DNA of 64,000 bases from Prorocentrum cordatum (Eukaryota; Sar; Dinophyceae; Prorocentrales; Prorocentraceae): positions 97,127 to 161,126 of the forward strand of contig CAUYUJ010020164.1 in assembly GCA_963575745.1 (NCBI GenBank), read 5' to 3'. This document shows, piece by piece, positions 1-10,347 of the stretch (positions within the stretch are counted from its first letter, which is position 1; the number at the start of each line of letters is the position of its first letter). The notes under the pieces were generated by a model that saw only the letters and a program-made list of their open reading frames with translations, ran no database searches and had not been told where the DNA came from. A program made the translations under genes and the position numbers.

Positions 1-1279
1 CGACGTTGTGCCGACCACTTCCCCAAGGAATGGGTCGTCATCCTGGATTCGGCGGCGAGCGAGGGGGGGCAGTGAGAGGGGGCGGGCCTTCTCAGAAGGC
101 TCAAGTCCTCCGGACTTCTGAGGAGTTTTCTGTGCCTTCCCCCAAGACGCCAAAAGACCTCTCGGAGGGCGCGAGGGCTCCTGAGAAGTCCCGCCGCCTC
201 CCGAGAAGGCCTTCTCCTTCTCGCCTCCCCCCCTCGCTCGCCGCCCGAGGCCCCACACCCCTGGGCACCCGACGGATTCGGCGCGCGGTCGCCGAATTCA
301 TGCATCAGGGGGAGGGGGGAAGGCCTCTCAGGGGAAGAAGGACAACAGACGAGCAGACGAAGACGAGCAGACGAAGACGAACGACAGCGACGGCGAGAGA
401 TGCGACCAGAACAGCAAGAGCACGCACAAAAGCTGGAGGGAGAACAAGGGTCGGGCGTTGGTAGAACTAGGTTTAGTGGAACCTGGTTTAATGATCTGTA
501 CCGGGGGCGCCCCCCCGTCCCATTTCCACTAACCGGAACTGCCGTCACCCGAAAAAACACAAGCTATGGCAAACCTGGTTTAGTGATTCTGGCCAATTAA
601 GGCTCCGGGGCCCTACCACTAACTGGGTCCCCTTACCCGGGGTCCTGGCCATACCTGAAAGGGGGGGAGGGAGAGAGAAAGAGAGAGAGAGAGGGAGAGT
701 GAGAAATCGAGAAGCACGATAAAAAATTTGAGCTGAGAGGCCTTCCCCCATCCGCCCTTCCCTTCCTCCCCCTCTGTGCGTGGCCAATCGTCCCCCCCTC
801 CTTTTCGGGGGCGCGCCGACATGGATTGGCGATCCATGGATTCGGTGCGCGGCCCCCGAATCCATGCATTGGGGGAGGTGCCCTCCCCAGAATGCGGCCA
901 GGGCCGCCTCGCTCGGCGGCAGAAAAAACGCGATTTTCCACTGGAACGGGACCCGTCGCCAGTCCACGCCCCCTCGATGCCATGCTTGCGATCGCCTGAC
1001 CCTTCTCACCGAGGGTTAAGTGGGCCTGTCCCCCTGCAGGCCGATGTTGGACGAAAAATACAAAAACTGCCAAACAAAAATACCCTGAAATATTCAAACA
1101 TGGTCAACAAATCGCCCCCAGAATATTTGTCTGCCACTTTTTTATATTCCTCCTGTACAGGGGACAGGCCCGACTTAAGCCGAGGGGGGCACGGCGGGGC
1201 ACAGAAAACCCGCCCCGCCGCCTGGAACACCAGGCACGACGCCAGGGCGAGCACCAGCAGGCCGCCGGAGCCGCGGCGC
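1..1279. other. GC-rich region without recognisable gene
   Basis: The stretch is GC-rich and holds short inverted similarities. A block at about 270-345 (GGATTCGGCGCGCGG, then a GGGGGAGGGG run and AAGGCCTCTC) recurs in inverted form at about 730-900. Open frames here are low-complexity Arg/Pro/Ser translations with no domain I recognise. I see no RNA gene or promoter. Confidence 0.5.
657..704. repeat. GA-rich microsatellite
   Basis: A GAGAGA/GGGAGA run. The antisense reading frames over it give artificial poly-Ser/Leu proteins. Confidence 0.85.
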
Positions 1280-1432
1280 TGTCGGGGTGGCGGAGGGAGG
1301 GAGGGCGGGAGGGAGGGAGGGAGGGAGGGAGGGAGGGAGGAGGAGGACGAGGAGGAGGAGGAGGAGGGAAGAGGAGGAGGAGGAGGGAGAGGAGAGAGGA
1401 GGAGGAGGACGAGGAGGAGGAGGAGGAGGAGG
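1280..1432 (+). repeat. GGGA / GGA purine tract
   Basis: GGGA repeats pass into GGA repeats with almost no pyrimidine on the plus strand. This is the first of several purine tracts between here and 7.15 kb, all purine-rich on the same strand. Confidence 0.9.
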
Positions 1433-1627
1433 CTTAGAAAGCTATTCAGAAGGCGCGAGGGCTTCTGAGAAGCCCCGCCGCCTTCTGACCCAGACCCCCG
1501 ACGGCTTGAGTTTGTTCACAGCGTCGTCCCCCAGAGGTCTGGACCTCTTCCTCGGGGCCGGCTTCTCGTCCCAAGTCGTTTTGTTGACGGTCCCGAGGCC
1601 CAGCAATGCCCCCCAAAGGCCGAAAAT

Positions 1628-1767
1628 AGCAGCAACAACAACCAAAAACTCCCGTCGTGATATTTTCACAACGAGAGGGGGGCTGGGTTAATTAGGGCTC
1701 TGCCCTTGTGTTGGGTCCGCAGGCCCCCGACCAGCGACGACGACGACGACGACGATGACGACGACGG
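1628..1767 (+). repeat. Duplicated ~135-bp segment, copy 1
   Basis: It starts AGCAGCAACAACAACC, contains GGGCTCTGCCCTTGTG (itself an inverted pair, GGGC...GCCC) and ends in a GAC tract. The same order recurs at 2395-2526 with a 4-bp indel (TTAATTAGGG against TTAGGG) and a few substitutions. The copies are about 770 bp apart in the same orientation. Confidence 0.85.
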
Positions 1768-1956
1768 ACGGAAAATCCGCCGACCCTGTCGGCGTGTGCG
1801 AAGGGCTTGGCTGTTCGAGTCGTCGTCTCCGTCGGTCGTCGCCTCCGTCGTCCCCTTTCCCTGCAGCTTCCTTCTCAAGCTCGTGAGCGAGAGAAAAATC
1901 TAGCAGTGTCGTAATCGAGTCGAAGGGAAGCCCCTTCCCTTTGATCCCTTCCCCAG

Positions 1957-2036
1957 GGGGGGGGGGGTCCCGGGGGGGGTCCCGGGGGGGTCCCGGGGAG
2001 GGTCCCGGGGGGGTCCCGGGGGGGGTGGGGGGGCAG
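1957..2036 (+). repeat. TCCCGGGG tandem repeat with G runs
   Basis: About six units of TCCCGGGGG-type sequence with G runs of 5-10. It could form G-quadruplexes; that is inference from the G runs. Confidence 0.85.
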
Positions 2037-2089
2037 ATTCGTTTTTCCTCGGGCGGCCTAGAAACCTCGAAAACACTCCAAATGAGGTC

Positions 2090-2316
2090 CGAATGCCCAA
2101 GATGGCCCCCGAGACGGCCCAAGAGGGCCCCGAGTCGCCCAAAGATCGGCCGAAAACGCCCAAGATAGCCCCAAGACCGTCCAAGAAGCCTCCAAGACGT
2201 CCCAGGCCCCCTCCAAGAGACCCCCAGGAAGCCCCAAGAGGCCCCCACGAGGCTTCCAAGCGGCCCCTAAGAGCTTCCCAAGAGGCCCACAAACTACCCC
2301 CAAGAGGCCCCCAAGA
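2090..2316 (+). repeat. Degenerate CCCAAGAGGCCCC short tandem
   Basis: Irregular repetition of CCAAGA and GGCCCC cores with a period of roughly 10-15 bp. Both strands give Pro/Arg/Lys- or Trp/Gly/Leu-rich frames, a by-product of the repeat. Confidence 0.6.
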
Positions 2317-2317
2317 G

Positions 2318-2319
2318 CG

Positions 2320-2354
<35 letters not shown>
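2318..2354. repeat. CGT trinucleotide tract
   Basis: (CGT)n, about 11 units, the complementary orientation of the GAC tracts on either side. Confidence 0.9.
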
Positions 2355-2356
<2 letters not shown>

Positions 2357-2394
2357 TTCAGGGTCGGCGGCACTGGCCGTAAGGCCTTCGCAAC

Positions 2395-2526
2395 AGCAGC
2401 AACAACAACCAAAAACTCCCGTCGTGATACTTTCACAACGCGAGGGGGGCTGGGTTAGGGCTCTGCCCTTGTGTTGGGTCCGCAGGCCCCCGACCAGCGA
2501 CGACGACGACGACGATGACGACGACG
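2395..2526 (+). repeat. Duplicated ~135-bp segment, copy 2
   Basis: Second copy of the segment at 1628-1767, again running into a GAC tract. A following GAC expansion makes the local repeat much longer than in copy 1. Confidence 0.85.
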
Positions 2527-2584
2527 ACGTACGACGGAGGACGGACGACGGACGACGGACGAAGACGAAGACGACGACGACGAG

Positions 2585-2625
<41 letters not shown>

Positions 2626-2696
2626 ACGCGACGAAGACGACGACGACAACGACGACGACGACGAAAAACACGACGACAACGACGACTGCGAGGAAG
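2494..2696. repeat. GAC trinucleotide tract, ~200 bp
   Basis: Long GAC array with interruptions (GTACGACGGAGG, GAACGCGACGAAG). The frames it opens encode Asp/Asp-Asp or Thr/Arg homopolymers and are not taken as genes. Confidence 0.9.
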
Positions 2697-2739
2697 GAAT
2701 GGATGAGAGGGGACGACGAGGGGGGAGGAGGGGAGCGCG

Positions 2740-3130
2740 GAACATGAAACCCAGAAAAACTACCCTGTCCTGTCCGGGTGGCCGGAGGTAAAGAGCAACT
2801 GCTAACACGGGTCTACGGGCATTTGGCTCCAGAAGCCCTCCGGTGAAAACGCTGCGCACCAGCTTTACGCGTCCCATCTGCGCACACGTCCGCGTGCAGC
2901 CTGGGTGCCCGTCTTTGACGGGCTACATGCACAAGCACGCCTGACTGTGCAACCGTGCCAACTCCTGCTCACGACAAGTGTACCCAGCCGTAAAATGCTT
3001 GTGGCCCGGGAGATAGGACAGCCACGAGATGCAGGGAGAGCAGTAAGACCGAGACCGCTGAGCAAAGACCTCCTCGTCGAGCTCCCTGGCCCTACAGAAG
3101 CGGGAGAAACGGGGAGGAGGGCAGAGTGGG
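2740..3130. other. Non-repetitive stretch, no gene recognised
   Basis: Balanced composition between simple repeats. The best open frame (plus, 2905-3195) runs into the following purine tract and shows no family resemblance. I see nothing else. Confidence 0.4.
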
Positions 3131-3480
3131 AAGGCTGGGAGGAGGGCGAGAGGGCCGGGGCAAGGAGGGGGAGGGAGGCCAGGAGGGAGAGGTAGCAGAG
3201 ACAGAGGAAGGGGAGAAGCGCGAGAGGCGAGGATTGGGAGGAACGAGGAGGTAAGGAGTGCGAGGGACAAGGAAGTGAAAGAGGGCAAGCGGAACAGGAC
3301 GAGAGAGGAAAGGGATGAGGCGACAGAGGGGGAACGGGGGGGAAGGGGAAACGAAGAGAAGGAAGGGGGAAGGAGGAGGAGGAGGAGGAGAAGACAGAGG
3401 AGGAGGAGGAGGAGGAGGAGGAGGTGGAGGAGGAGGAGGAGGAGGAGGAGGAAGAGGAGGAGGGAAGAGAGAGGAGGGAG
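3131..3480 (+). repeat. Purine-rich tract ending in (GGA)n
   Basis: Polypurine on the plus strand, becoming nearly pure GGA from about 3370. Confidence 0.85.
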
Positions 3481-3809
3481 GAGGGGCATAGCGTTACTGG
3501 GAAGAGTGGCGGCAGGGTGACATGGTCGATATAGCTAGGTTCGCATGGCGAGAAGCGAGATCCGCCACCGTGCCTCGATCTGTCACTGGGATGCCCCGAG
3601 GCTCACACAACTGCGAATGCCAGGTGCTATTGGACTGCAGTGTTCTCTCGAGGACCCGGCCCGTCGACGCGGGCTAAAATCCACGAGCGCTTCCCTGAGC
3701 ATCGTTGCATCCCGCGCCCATCATGGTAGCCCCAGGGCCAAAAAAACTACCCCAAAACCGCCAAACACACGGGAAAAACGTCAGATTGAGGCAACCAATC
3801 CTTGGGACC
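3481..3809. other. Non-repetitive stretch, no gene recognised
   Basis: Mixed-composition sequence between purine tracts. Short frames only, none with recognisable motifs. Confidence 0.4.
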
Positions 3810-3890
3810 CAGAGGAGGAGGAAGGAGGAGGAAGAAAAGGAGGAGGAGGAAGAAAAAGAGGAGGAGGATGAGGAAAGCAGCAGGAGGGCC
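3810..3890 (+). repeat. GGA/GAA purine tract
   Basis: GAGGAGGAAGGAGG-type repeat, purine on the plus strand. Confidence 0.85.
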
Positions 3891-4020
3891 TAGAATAACT
3901 GTTGGGGTGCACTGGAAGTCCTGACCCTTGCCCCCCGGGCCAACCTTGCGTCCCGAGCCGTGGCATGACGGTCCCGGAGCCCAGCGAGAGCCCTTGGAAG
4001 CAGGAAACGGCGCAAAATCT

Positions 4021-4175
4021 GAGAAGGAAAAGGAGGAGGAGGAGGAGACCGAGGAGGAGGAGGAGGAGGAGGAGGAGGAGGGAGGAGGAGGAGGAGGAGG
4101 AGGAGGAGGAGGAGGAAATGGAGGAGGAGGAGGAGGAGGAGGAGGAGAGGAGGAGGAGGGGGAGGAGGGGGGGCG
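4021..4175 (+). repeat. (GGA)n purine tract
   Basis: Nearly uninterrupted GGA repeats. The 295-residue minus-strand frame across 3781-4668 is mostly this tract and the following tandem, and is not a gene. Confidence 0.9.
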
Positions 4176-4339
4176 AAGGAATAAAGCAAAAAAGGACGAG
4201 AACGGAGGGGAACGAGCAAGGCGAAGGCCGTGGGAAGTGGGAGCGGACAAAGGGGGGGGGGCACTCAACGCTGGGGCAGGGCGAACTGCCAGGAGCGGGA
4301 GCGAAGGGCGAGCGTTCGGAGAGGGCGAGCTGAAGGATA

Positions 4340-4640
4340 CGAAACCGTTTTACCGGAAACCGTTTCCCCGGAACCGCTTCCCCGGGACCGTTTCCCCGGA
4401 GGACCGTTTCCCCGGAGGACCGTTTCCCCGGAGACCTCTTCCCCGGGGACCGCTTCTCCGGAGGAGCGTTTCCCCGGGACTGTTTCCCCGGTTCCGTTTC
4501 CCCGGGAACGCTTGCCCGGAACCGTTTCCCCCGAACCGTTTCCCCGGAGCCGGTTCCCCAGAACCGTTTCCCCGCAGGCAGTTCCCCTGGACCGTTTCCC
4601 CGGAGCACCGTTTCCCCGGAACCGCTTCCCCGGAACCGGG
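4340..4640 (+). repeat. CCGTTTCCCCGGA tandem array
   Basis: About 20 imperfect copies of a 12-17-bp unit, CCGTTTCCCCGGA(A/G), some with an extra GGACCG. The unit contains the near-palindrome CCCCGG and pairs of copies can form hairpins. All reading frames are translations of the repeat (RFPG, KRSRG). Confidence 0.9.
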
Positions 4641-6560
4641 TCGGGCTCGGGTCGGGCGGGCGGGACATTCAAACAGAATGCATCATCGAATTGGCACGCG
4701 AGTACCCTAACGGGCGGGACGGGTCCAGCGAGCGGGCGGACACTAACGGGCGGGACGGGTCGGGTCGGGTCGGGCGGACCCTAACGGGCGGGACGGGTCG
4801 GGTCGGGCGGGCCATTAAAGAATGATGCACCATCGAGTTGGCACGCGAGAACCGTAACGGGCGAGACGGTCGGGCGGGCGGACCCTAACGGGCGGGACGG
4901 GTCGGGTCGGGCGGGCGGACCCTAACGGGAAAGGTCGGGTCGGGTCGGGCGGGCGGGACATTAAAGTATGATGCCATCGAGTTGGCACGCGAGTACCCTA
5001 ACGGGCGGGACGGGTCCGGCGGGCCGTCGGACCCGAACGGGCGGGGATGGGTCGGGTTGGGCGGGGCGGACCCTAACGGGCGGGTCGGGTCGGGGGGCGG
5101 GCAGGACATGGAAAGTATGATGCGCCATCGATCTGGCACGCGAGCCCTGACGAGATCCGGCGGCCCGGACCCTAACACGGTCGAGCGGGACGCGAACATA
5201 AAGGAATGATGCGCTCGAGGGCACGCGAGCGGGACGGAGCGGGCCCCTAACGGGCGGGACGGGTCGGGTCGGGTCGGGCGGACCCTAACGGGCGGGACGG
5301 GTCGGGTCGGGCGTGCGGGACATTAAAGAATGATGCACCATCGAGTTGGCACGCGAGTACCCTACGGGCGGGACGGGTCGGCGGGCGGACCCGCGGGCGG
5401 GACGGGTCGGGTCGGGCGGGCGGACCCTAACGGGCGGGTCGGGTCGGGTCGGGCGGGCGGGACATTAAAGTATGATGCATCATCGAGTTGGCACGCGAGT
5501 ACCCTAACGGGCGGGACGGGTCCGGCGGGCGGACCCTAACGGGACGGGTCGGGTCGAGGTCGGGACATAAAATAATGTCATCATCGAGTTGGCACGCGAG
5601 TACATTAAAGGGCGGGTCGGGTCGGGTCGGGCGGACATGGGTGCGCCATCGAACTGGCACGCGAGTACCCTGACGGGCGGGACGGGTCGGGCGGGCGGAC
5701 CCTAACGGGCGGGACGGGTCGGGTCGGGCGGGCGGGACATTAAAGTATGATGCATCATCGAGTTGGCACGCGAGTACCTAACGGGCGGGACGGGTCCGGC
5801 GGGCGGGCGGGACGGGTCGGGTCGGGCGGGCGGACCCTCACGGGTCGGTCGGGTCGGACATTAAAATAGGTCCGCCATCAAATTGGCACGAGAGTACCCT
5901 AACGGGCGGGACGGGTCCGGCGGGCGGGCGGACCCTGACGGGCGGGACGGGTCGGGCGGGCGGACCCTAACGGGCGGGACGGGTCGGGTCGGGCGGGCGG
6001 ACCCTAACGGGCGGGTCGGGTCGGGTCGGGCGGGCGGGACATTAAAGTATGATGCATCATCGAGTTGGCACCGAGTACCCTAACGGGCGGGACGGGTCCG
6101 GCGGGCGGGGGCGGGACGGGTCGGGTCGGGCGGGCGGACCCTCACGGGTGGGACGGGTCGGGTCGAGCGGGCGGGACATAAAATAATGGTGCATCATCGA
6201 GTTGGCACGCGAGTACCCTAACGGGCGGGACGGGCCCGGCGGGCGGACCCTAACGGGGCGGGTCGGGTCGGGTCGGGCGGTCATTCAAGTATGGTGCGCC
6301 ATCGAACTGGCACGCGAGTACCCTAACGGGCGGGACGGGTCCGGCGAGCGGGCGGACCCTGACGGACGGGACGGGTCGGGTCGGGCGGGCGGACCCTAAC
6401 GGGCGGGACGGGTTGGGTCGGGCGGGCAGGACATTAAAGTATGATGCGCCATCGAGTTGGCACGCGAGTACCCTAACGGGCGGGACGGGTCGGGCGGGCG
6501 GACCCTAACGGGCGGGACGGGTCGGGTCGGGTCGGGCAGGACGGGTCGGGTGGATGGCCC
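4641..6560 (+). repeat. GC-rich minisatellite array (1.9 kb)
   Basis: Two interleaved components. One is a G-rich run of GGGCGGGACGGGTCGGG-type words with GGACCCTAACGGGC. The other is a spacer with ACATTAAAGTATGATG, then CATCGAGTTGGCACGCGAG. I count at least 13 spacers (near 4689, 4837, 4982, 5345, 5488, 5587, 5655, 5760, 5884, 6065, 6200, 6308, 6459), at irregular 65-360-bp intervals. The G-runs recur every 3-5 bases, so dense G-quadruplex potential is expected. CCCTAAC occurs once per unit, not in tandem, so it is not a telomere array. Confidence 0.9.
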
Positions 6561-6669
6561 TCGATGATGGATGAGGGAGGAGAGGGGAGGAGGAAGTAGA
6601 GAGGGATGAGGGATGTGGGGCGTGGGGACGTAGCGGCAACGAGGGATGGGGGAGGGCGGGAGGGCAGAG

Positions 6670-6745
6670 AGGGATGGATGAGGAGGAGGAGGAGGAAGAA
6701 GAGGAGGAGGAGCAGCAGCAGCAACAGCAGCAGCAGTGTAATGAG
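6670..6745 (+). repeat. GGA tract passing into CAG tract
   Basis: GAGGAGGAAGAAGAGG followed by AGCAGCAGCAACAGCAG. Confidence 0.8.
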
Positions 6746-6769
6746 AGAGAGTAGCAGGAGGGAATCGCC

Positions 6770-6985
6770 TGTGGAACCCGTCCTGTGGAACCAGTCCTGT
6801 GGAACCAGTCCTGTGGAACCGGGCTTGTGGAACCGGTTCTGCGGAACCGGTCCTGTTGAACCGGTCTTTGTTGAACCGGTCCTTGCTGAACTGGTCGTCT
6901 GTTGAACCGGTGTCTGTTGAACCGGTCGTCTGTTGAACCGGTCCCTGTTGAACGGGTCGTCTGTTGAACCGGTTTTCTTCCAGCT
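6770..6985 (+). repeat. GTTGAACCGGTC 12-bp tandem
   Basis: Tandem units of 12-14 bp moving from GTGGAACCAGTCCT to GTTGAACCGGTC across the array. The core ACCGGT is a 6-bp palindrome. Confidence 0.9.
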
Positions 6986-6987
6986 GA

Positions 6988-7145
6988 AGACAGATGGAGG
7001 AGGAGGAGGAGGAGGAGGAGGAGGAGGAGAAAGAGGAAGAGGAGGAAGACGAGGAGGACGAGGAGGAGGAGGAGGAGGAGGCGGGGGAGGAGGGGGAGGA
7101 GGAGGAGGAGGAGGAGGAGGAGGAGGAGGAGGAGAAGAGGGGGGG
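6988..7145 (+). repeat. (GGA)n purine tract
   Basis: Last of the plus-strand GGA tracts before the non-repetitive region. Both strands give long homopolymeric frames that are not genes. Confidence 0.9.
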
Positions 7146-7200
7146 AGGGGACGAGGGTTGTGATATCCCAACCGACTTCAGCCTTGATCACCAGGGAGGA

Positions 7201-7307
7201 ATTTCGAGCACCAGAAAAGTACCGAAACTGGAGAGTGTTTCACGTGTCGGACCCTGGAGGCGATACTCGTTCGACACCGTTTCGATACTTTCTTGGGTGC
7301 TCGAAAT
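7201..7307. repeat. ~107-bp inverted repeat (fold-back)
   Basis: The left arm at 7201-7228 (ATTTCGAGCACCAGAAAAGT, then ACCGAAAC) is complementary with few mismatches to the right arm at 7279-7307 (GTTTCGATACTTTCTTGGG, then TGCTCGAAAT). The inner part holds a second complementary pair (GTGTCG / CGACAC). It could be a small fold-back element or a transcribed hairpin; I cannot tell which. Confidence 0.6.
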
Positions 7308-9553
7308 TATTTCTGCGATGTGGTCCTTAAGTACGATGGGAGCAACATAAGACGAGGGACAACAACGAGAGCATACACGTGGATGGGGACGGAGGTGGGA
7401 GCAAGGAACGCAGGGATTCCTCGAAGTGGCTCCTGAAAAGTGGGCGGCAGGGGACGGCGAAACGGCAATCAGAAGCGTAACGGCTGCAAAGCGGTTCCTG
7501 GTTGCGGATTGCAGGCGCCATCACCGTCGGCTCTTTGGTTCGCGGCTTTGCTGTGGCACAAAAGCTGGAAATGATCAAAACGCATCGGTTGAAACGACTC
7601 ATACGGTACACAAGATACGCATGGACAAAGCCTGAAACAAAGCACATGATCACGTATGGCCACGACAAAAGCAGCATGCCCGAAATTCCCTTGTAGGTGG
7701 TGGCCAAGCGGCCAACCCTCAAACAGGTTTTGTTCGTCCACTACCCTTTTTCCCCCCCGTCCTCATGTCCCCCTTCCTCCCCTGCCTCCACCATTTCCGC
7801 CACACGCCGCACCCTCAAATTACGCAGATACGAGCTGCTTTTGGCGAACGCTCATAAAATGCCCGCACACGCGTGCGAGGGTCCACGGAAAGGCCACGTC
7901 GTACCGAACGCGGGACATGATATAGCATCGAAGAGAAACTGGTGAATTCAGATGTTGTGGAGAAGCGAGAGCAGAAAGAGGGACAGAGAGAAATAGAGAT
8001 CACGAGAGTAAACGATAGACCTGTGGGAGGATGCACGGAGATACATATACATCCCAGTCTGTGTTTATGCAAGCACATCAGTACATCTACGATAGTCACT
8101 GCGGACCCTAAACAGCCAGTCATTGCGCTCTGCATGTGAATGTTTATGGCTCAGTACCTCTATGGTGCGAGCTACGCATTGCTGTATAAATCATGCACCT
8201 TACGCGATTTGACCCACGCGTCAACATGTATGCGATGCACAATGGAAAATGCAACGTTGGGGGTACTGCGCATGTTGAGGTCGGTGGGTGGAGCATGATA
8301 TGCGGCTCAAACTTACAAGCTATATCATACGAGATATTGGGCGGCCTACTTGACGCCATCCGTACGCCAAACCCAGGCGGCACAAAGCACTTCGAATCTG
8401 GACCACGTTCGCACGCCCCCTGGCCCGCGCAGCGGCGGCTTAGGGCGGCAGCCACTGCAGGGCACAGAGAGTTTCCTGCGGCTCGGCAAAAGCCACTGCA
8501 GGTGGGAAATCTGGCAACGAATACAGATTCAAGCCGGCTGAAATGGCAGCGCCGAGCAGGAAAGCACGTGGGATGTGCCTAGACACGGTCAAAGAGGGGT
8601 CGCACCCGGACTCCAAACGGATACCACAGTCCTGCAAATCGAAATCCGAGGCCCGTCGGCTTCGGCGCACACCAAAAACGTGGAAAAGCCCTTCTGTTAA
8701 AATTGACGAGCTCACTAACCACGCACAATTCAGGTCCGAAAAACTTGCTACCATGAAAAGTCCCGGCTGATGCAAACCTCTACCATGTCACAGAAGCGGT
8801 TGGCACTAGCTTACGCGAGCACCGACTGTAAAACGAGCTGATGTCTCGCATTCCATACGACAAGAGCATTCTGACGCCGTCGACCGCCGCAGCGGCAAGC
8901 GGCAGCGGCATGTCGGGAGGTTCGTTGCAAGCAAAAAAACGACACTGACCGCGCCAGAGCCGCGGCGGCTCCACCACCCGCAAAGCCCCCAAAGCAGCTC
9001 TTCTCAGGCCACAAATACCAGCACCGCTGTAAGCATTGAAGCGGGTTTCCGCCACAGCCATACTAGACACGCTGGGCCCTGACAAGGTTCACCTAGGACC
9101 TAGGACAAAACGTGGCAATGACATGCCCTCCTCGAAGAGCTCCTCCATCTTCTTCCCCCATCGCACTCTGGCCACCAGACTGGGTGCCCGCGCCAGTCCT
9201 CGTTGAATGAATTCAACATTTCATCTGCGTTTTTGTTCGGGACTTCTCGGTGGTGGTCTGAAGGCGTGCTTTTGTTGCACCGTATTCGGAGATGATGTCG
9301 GCGCCGCCAGTCCATCGCATTGGCGCCCGAGGACTCCTACTTGCCCGGCAACTCGACGGTGGAGTTCTTCTTAGCTTCTGGGTAACACTGCCGCCTCCAA
9401 CATTACAAGTGAGCCTGTCGCGCCCATTTCGGGAGTCTGCTACCAGAACCCACGACACCTGCCAGCCATACTTTTTGGCCACAGTCAACATGTACACGAC
9501 CGCATTACATCTGGCCGATCTGGTCTCGGATACGCTGCGCTACGCCACCTCCA
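7308..9553. other. Non-repetitive region, no gene recognised beyond weak candidates
   Basis: Sequence of ordinary complexity. A minus-strand frame at 9213-9497 includes VAKKYGWQVSWVLVADSR. A plus-strand frame at 8543-8770 is highly charged. Neither has a recognisable domain and frames switch often, as expected of intron-split exons or decayed genes. A 13-bp direct duplication (AAGCCACTGCAG-like) lies near 8449 and 8490. I see no RNA gene. Confidence 0.35.
7502..7696 (+). CDS. Possible 3'-terminal exon of an unidentified gene
   Basis: An open frame ends in a stop at 7694-7696 after a basic, non-repetitive C-terminus. It contains VGSLVRGFAVAQKLEMIK and later YTRYAWTKPETKHMITYG. Composition is balanced, unlike the simple-repeat frames around it. 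Just upstream the sequence TTGCGGATTGCAG could be a 3' splice site, so this may be a last exon with its first exon upstream. I do not recognise the family. The antisense frame (7327-7722) is also open and hydrophobic in part, so strand is uncertain. Confidence 0.25.
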   Translation: MRIAGAITVGSLVRGFAVAQKLEMIKTHRLKRLIRYTRYAWTKPETKHMITYGHDKSSMPEIPL

Positions 9554-9907
9554 TCACCAGCTGCAAACTGCCCCGGCTGCGCGGGAACTCCGAGCTACCC
9601 GCCCATGCTTACGACCCTTGCCGAGCAGCAAGAAAATGTCCGCAAGCGTTCGCGGCCCGCTCGAGCCGCAAGATCGGCACGACAGCCTGCGCCCCGATCC
9701 CTTGACCCCATGGCCAACCGTCTGACAATTTCCGTCGAGCGTGAGATTGCCAAGGGGGCTGTCCGACAGACACAACCGACCGATGGTCTCCTGGTCGATG
9801 CAGCTCCACTTGGTGGCGAACTTCGGATTCTTCCTCTGCAGATCTCGAAACATTCTGGCCGACTTGACGAGCGTTAAGGCGCTTGGCCCGTCATTTCGGA
9901 CCTTCAC
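9554..9907 (-). CDS. Possible coding segment, unidentified
   Basis: An open frame beginning MKVRNDGPSALTLVK and continuing RKNPKFATKWSCIDQETIG has balanced composition. It extends upstream to a TGA about eight codons before a potential AGCAG splice acceptor. The later part of the frame becomes Ser/Arg/Gly-rich and may be read-through of an intron. No family recognised. Confidence 0.2.
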   Translation of the reverse strand: MKVRNDGPSALTLVKSARMFRDLQRKNPKFATKWSCIDQETIGRLCLSDSPLGNLTLDGNCQTVGHGVKGSGRRLSCRSCGSSGPRTLADIFLLLGKGRKHGRVARSSRAAGAVCSW

Positions 9908-10049
9908 GTTGAAATCAACACTCTGCTCCGTTACGCGTCAACAGATACTCCCGACGGTCTGCTGACACCGCTTGAACTCATCTGGCCTTGCTAGCCGGCC
10001 GCTCCGCGGTTGATCGGAAGTTTTTGCATATACAGAAAAATGGGCATGC

Positions 10050-10316
10050 GCTCCTGAGCGACAAGAAAATGATCCAGAGGAAAGAGGGCGAGGATCAGGA
10101 GGGCGGGGCTCGCGAGGGGGAGGGGATCAGGAGAGCAAGAGCCACGACGGCGAGGATCAGGCAAGCGTGGAGCAGGAAGGTGAGGACGTGGAAAGAGAGA
10201 GTCTGGAGAGCGACGATAAAGGGTGAGGATCGGACGAGCGTTGAGCAGGGAGGGGTGGATAAGCAGAGTGAGGATCGGCAGAGTGAGCATCACGAGCAGG
10301 GCGAACATCAGGATAC
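10050..10316 (+). repeat. Degenerate GAGGATCAGGA repeat next to hairpin
   Basis: Imperfect repetition of GAGGATC(A/G)G words with GAGCA spacers, purine-rich on the plus strand. It ends directly at the left half of the hairpin that received LINE-A. Confidence 0.6.
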
Positions 10317-10347
10317 CTGGGAGCCGGCGATAAACCGTCAACCTTGG
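10317..10347 (+). repeat. Hairpin element, left half (split by LINE-A)
   Basis: CTGGGAGCCGGCGATAAACC then GTCAACCTTGG. The rest of the hairpin is found after LINE-A and a nested LINE-B tail, at 16239-16271. CAACCTTGG is repeated at each junction, as expected of a target-site duplication. Confidence 0.85.

Noticed and set aside
3781-4668. Long minus-strand frame (295 codons), and similar frames over GGA, GAC and CCCCGG tracts
   Set aside because: The protein is a direct translation of simple repeats (poly-Pro/Ser/Leu, RGNGPG). All frames on both strands stay open there.
4641-6560. Telomere repeat, because of CCCTAAC words
   Set aside because: The word appears once per longer unit and never in tandem.
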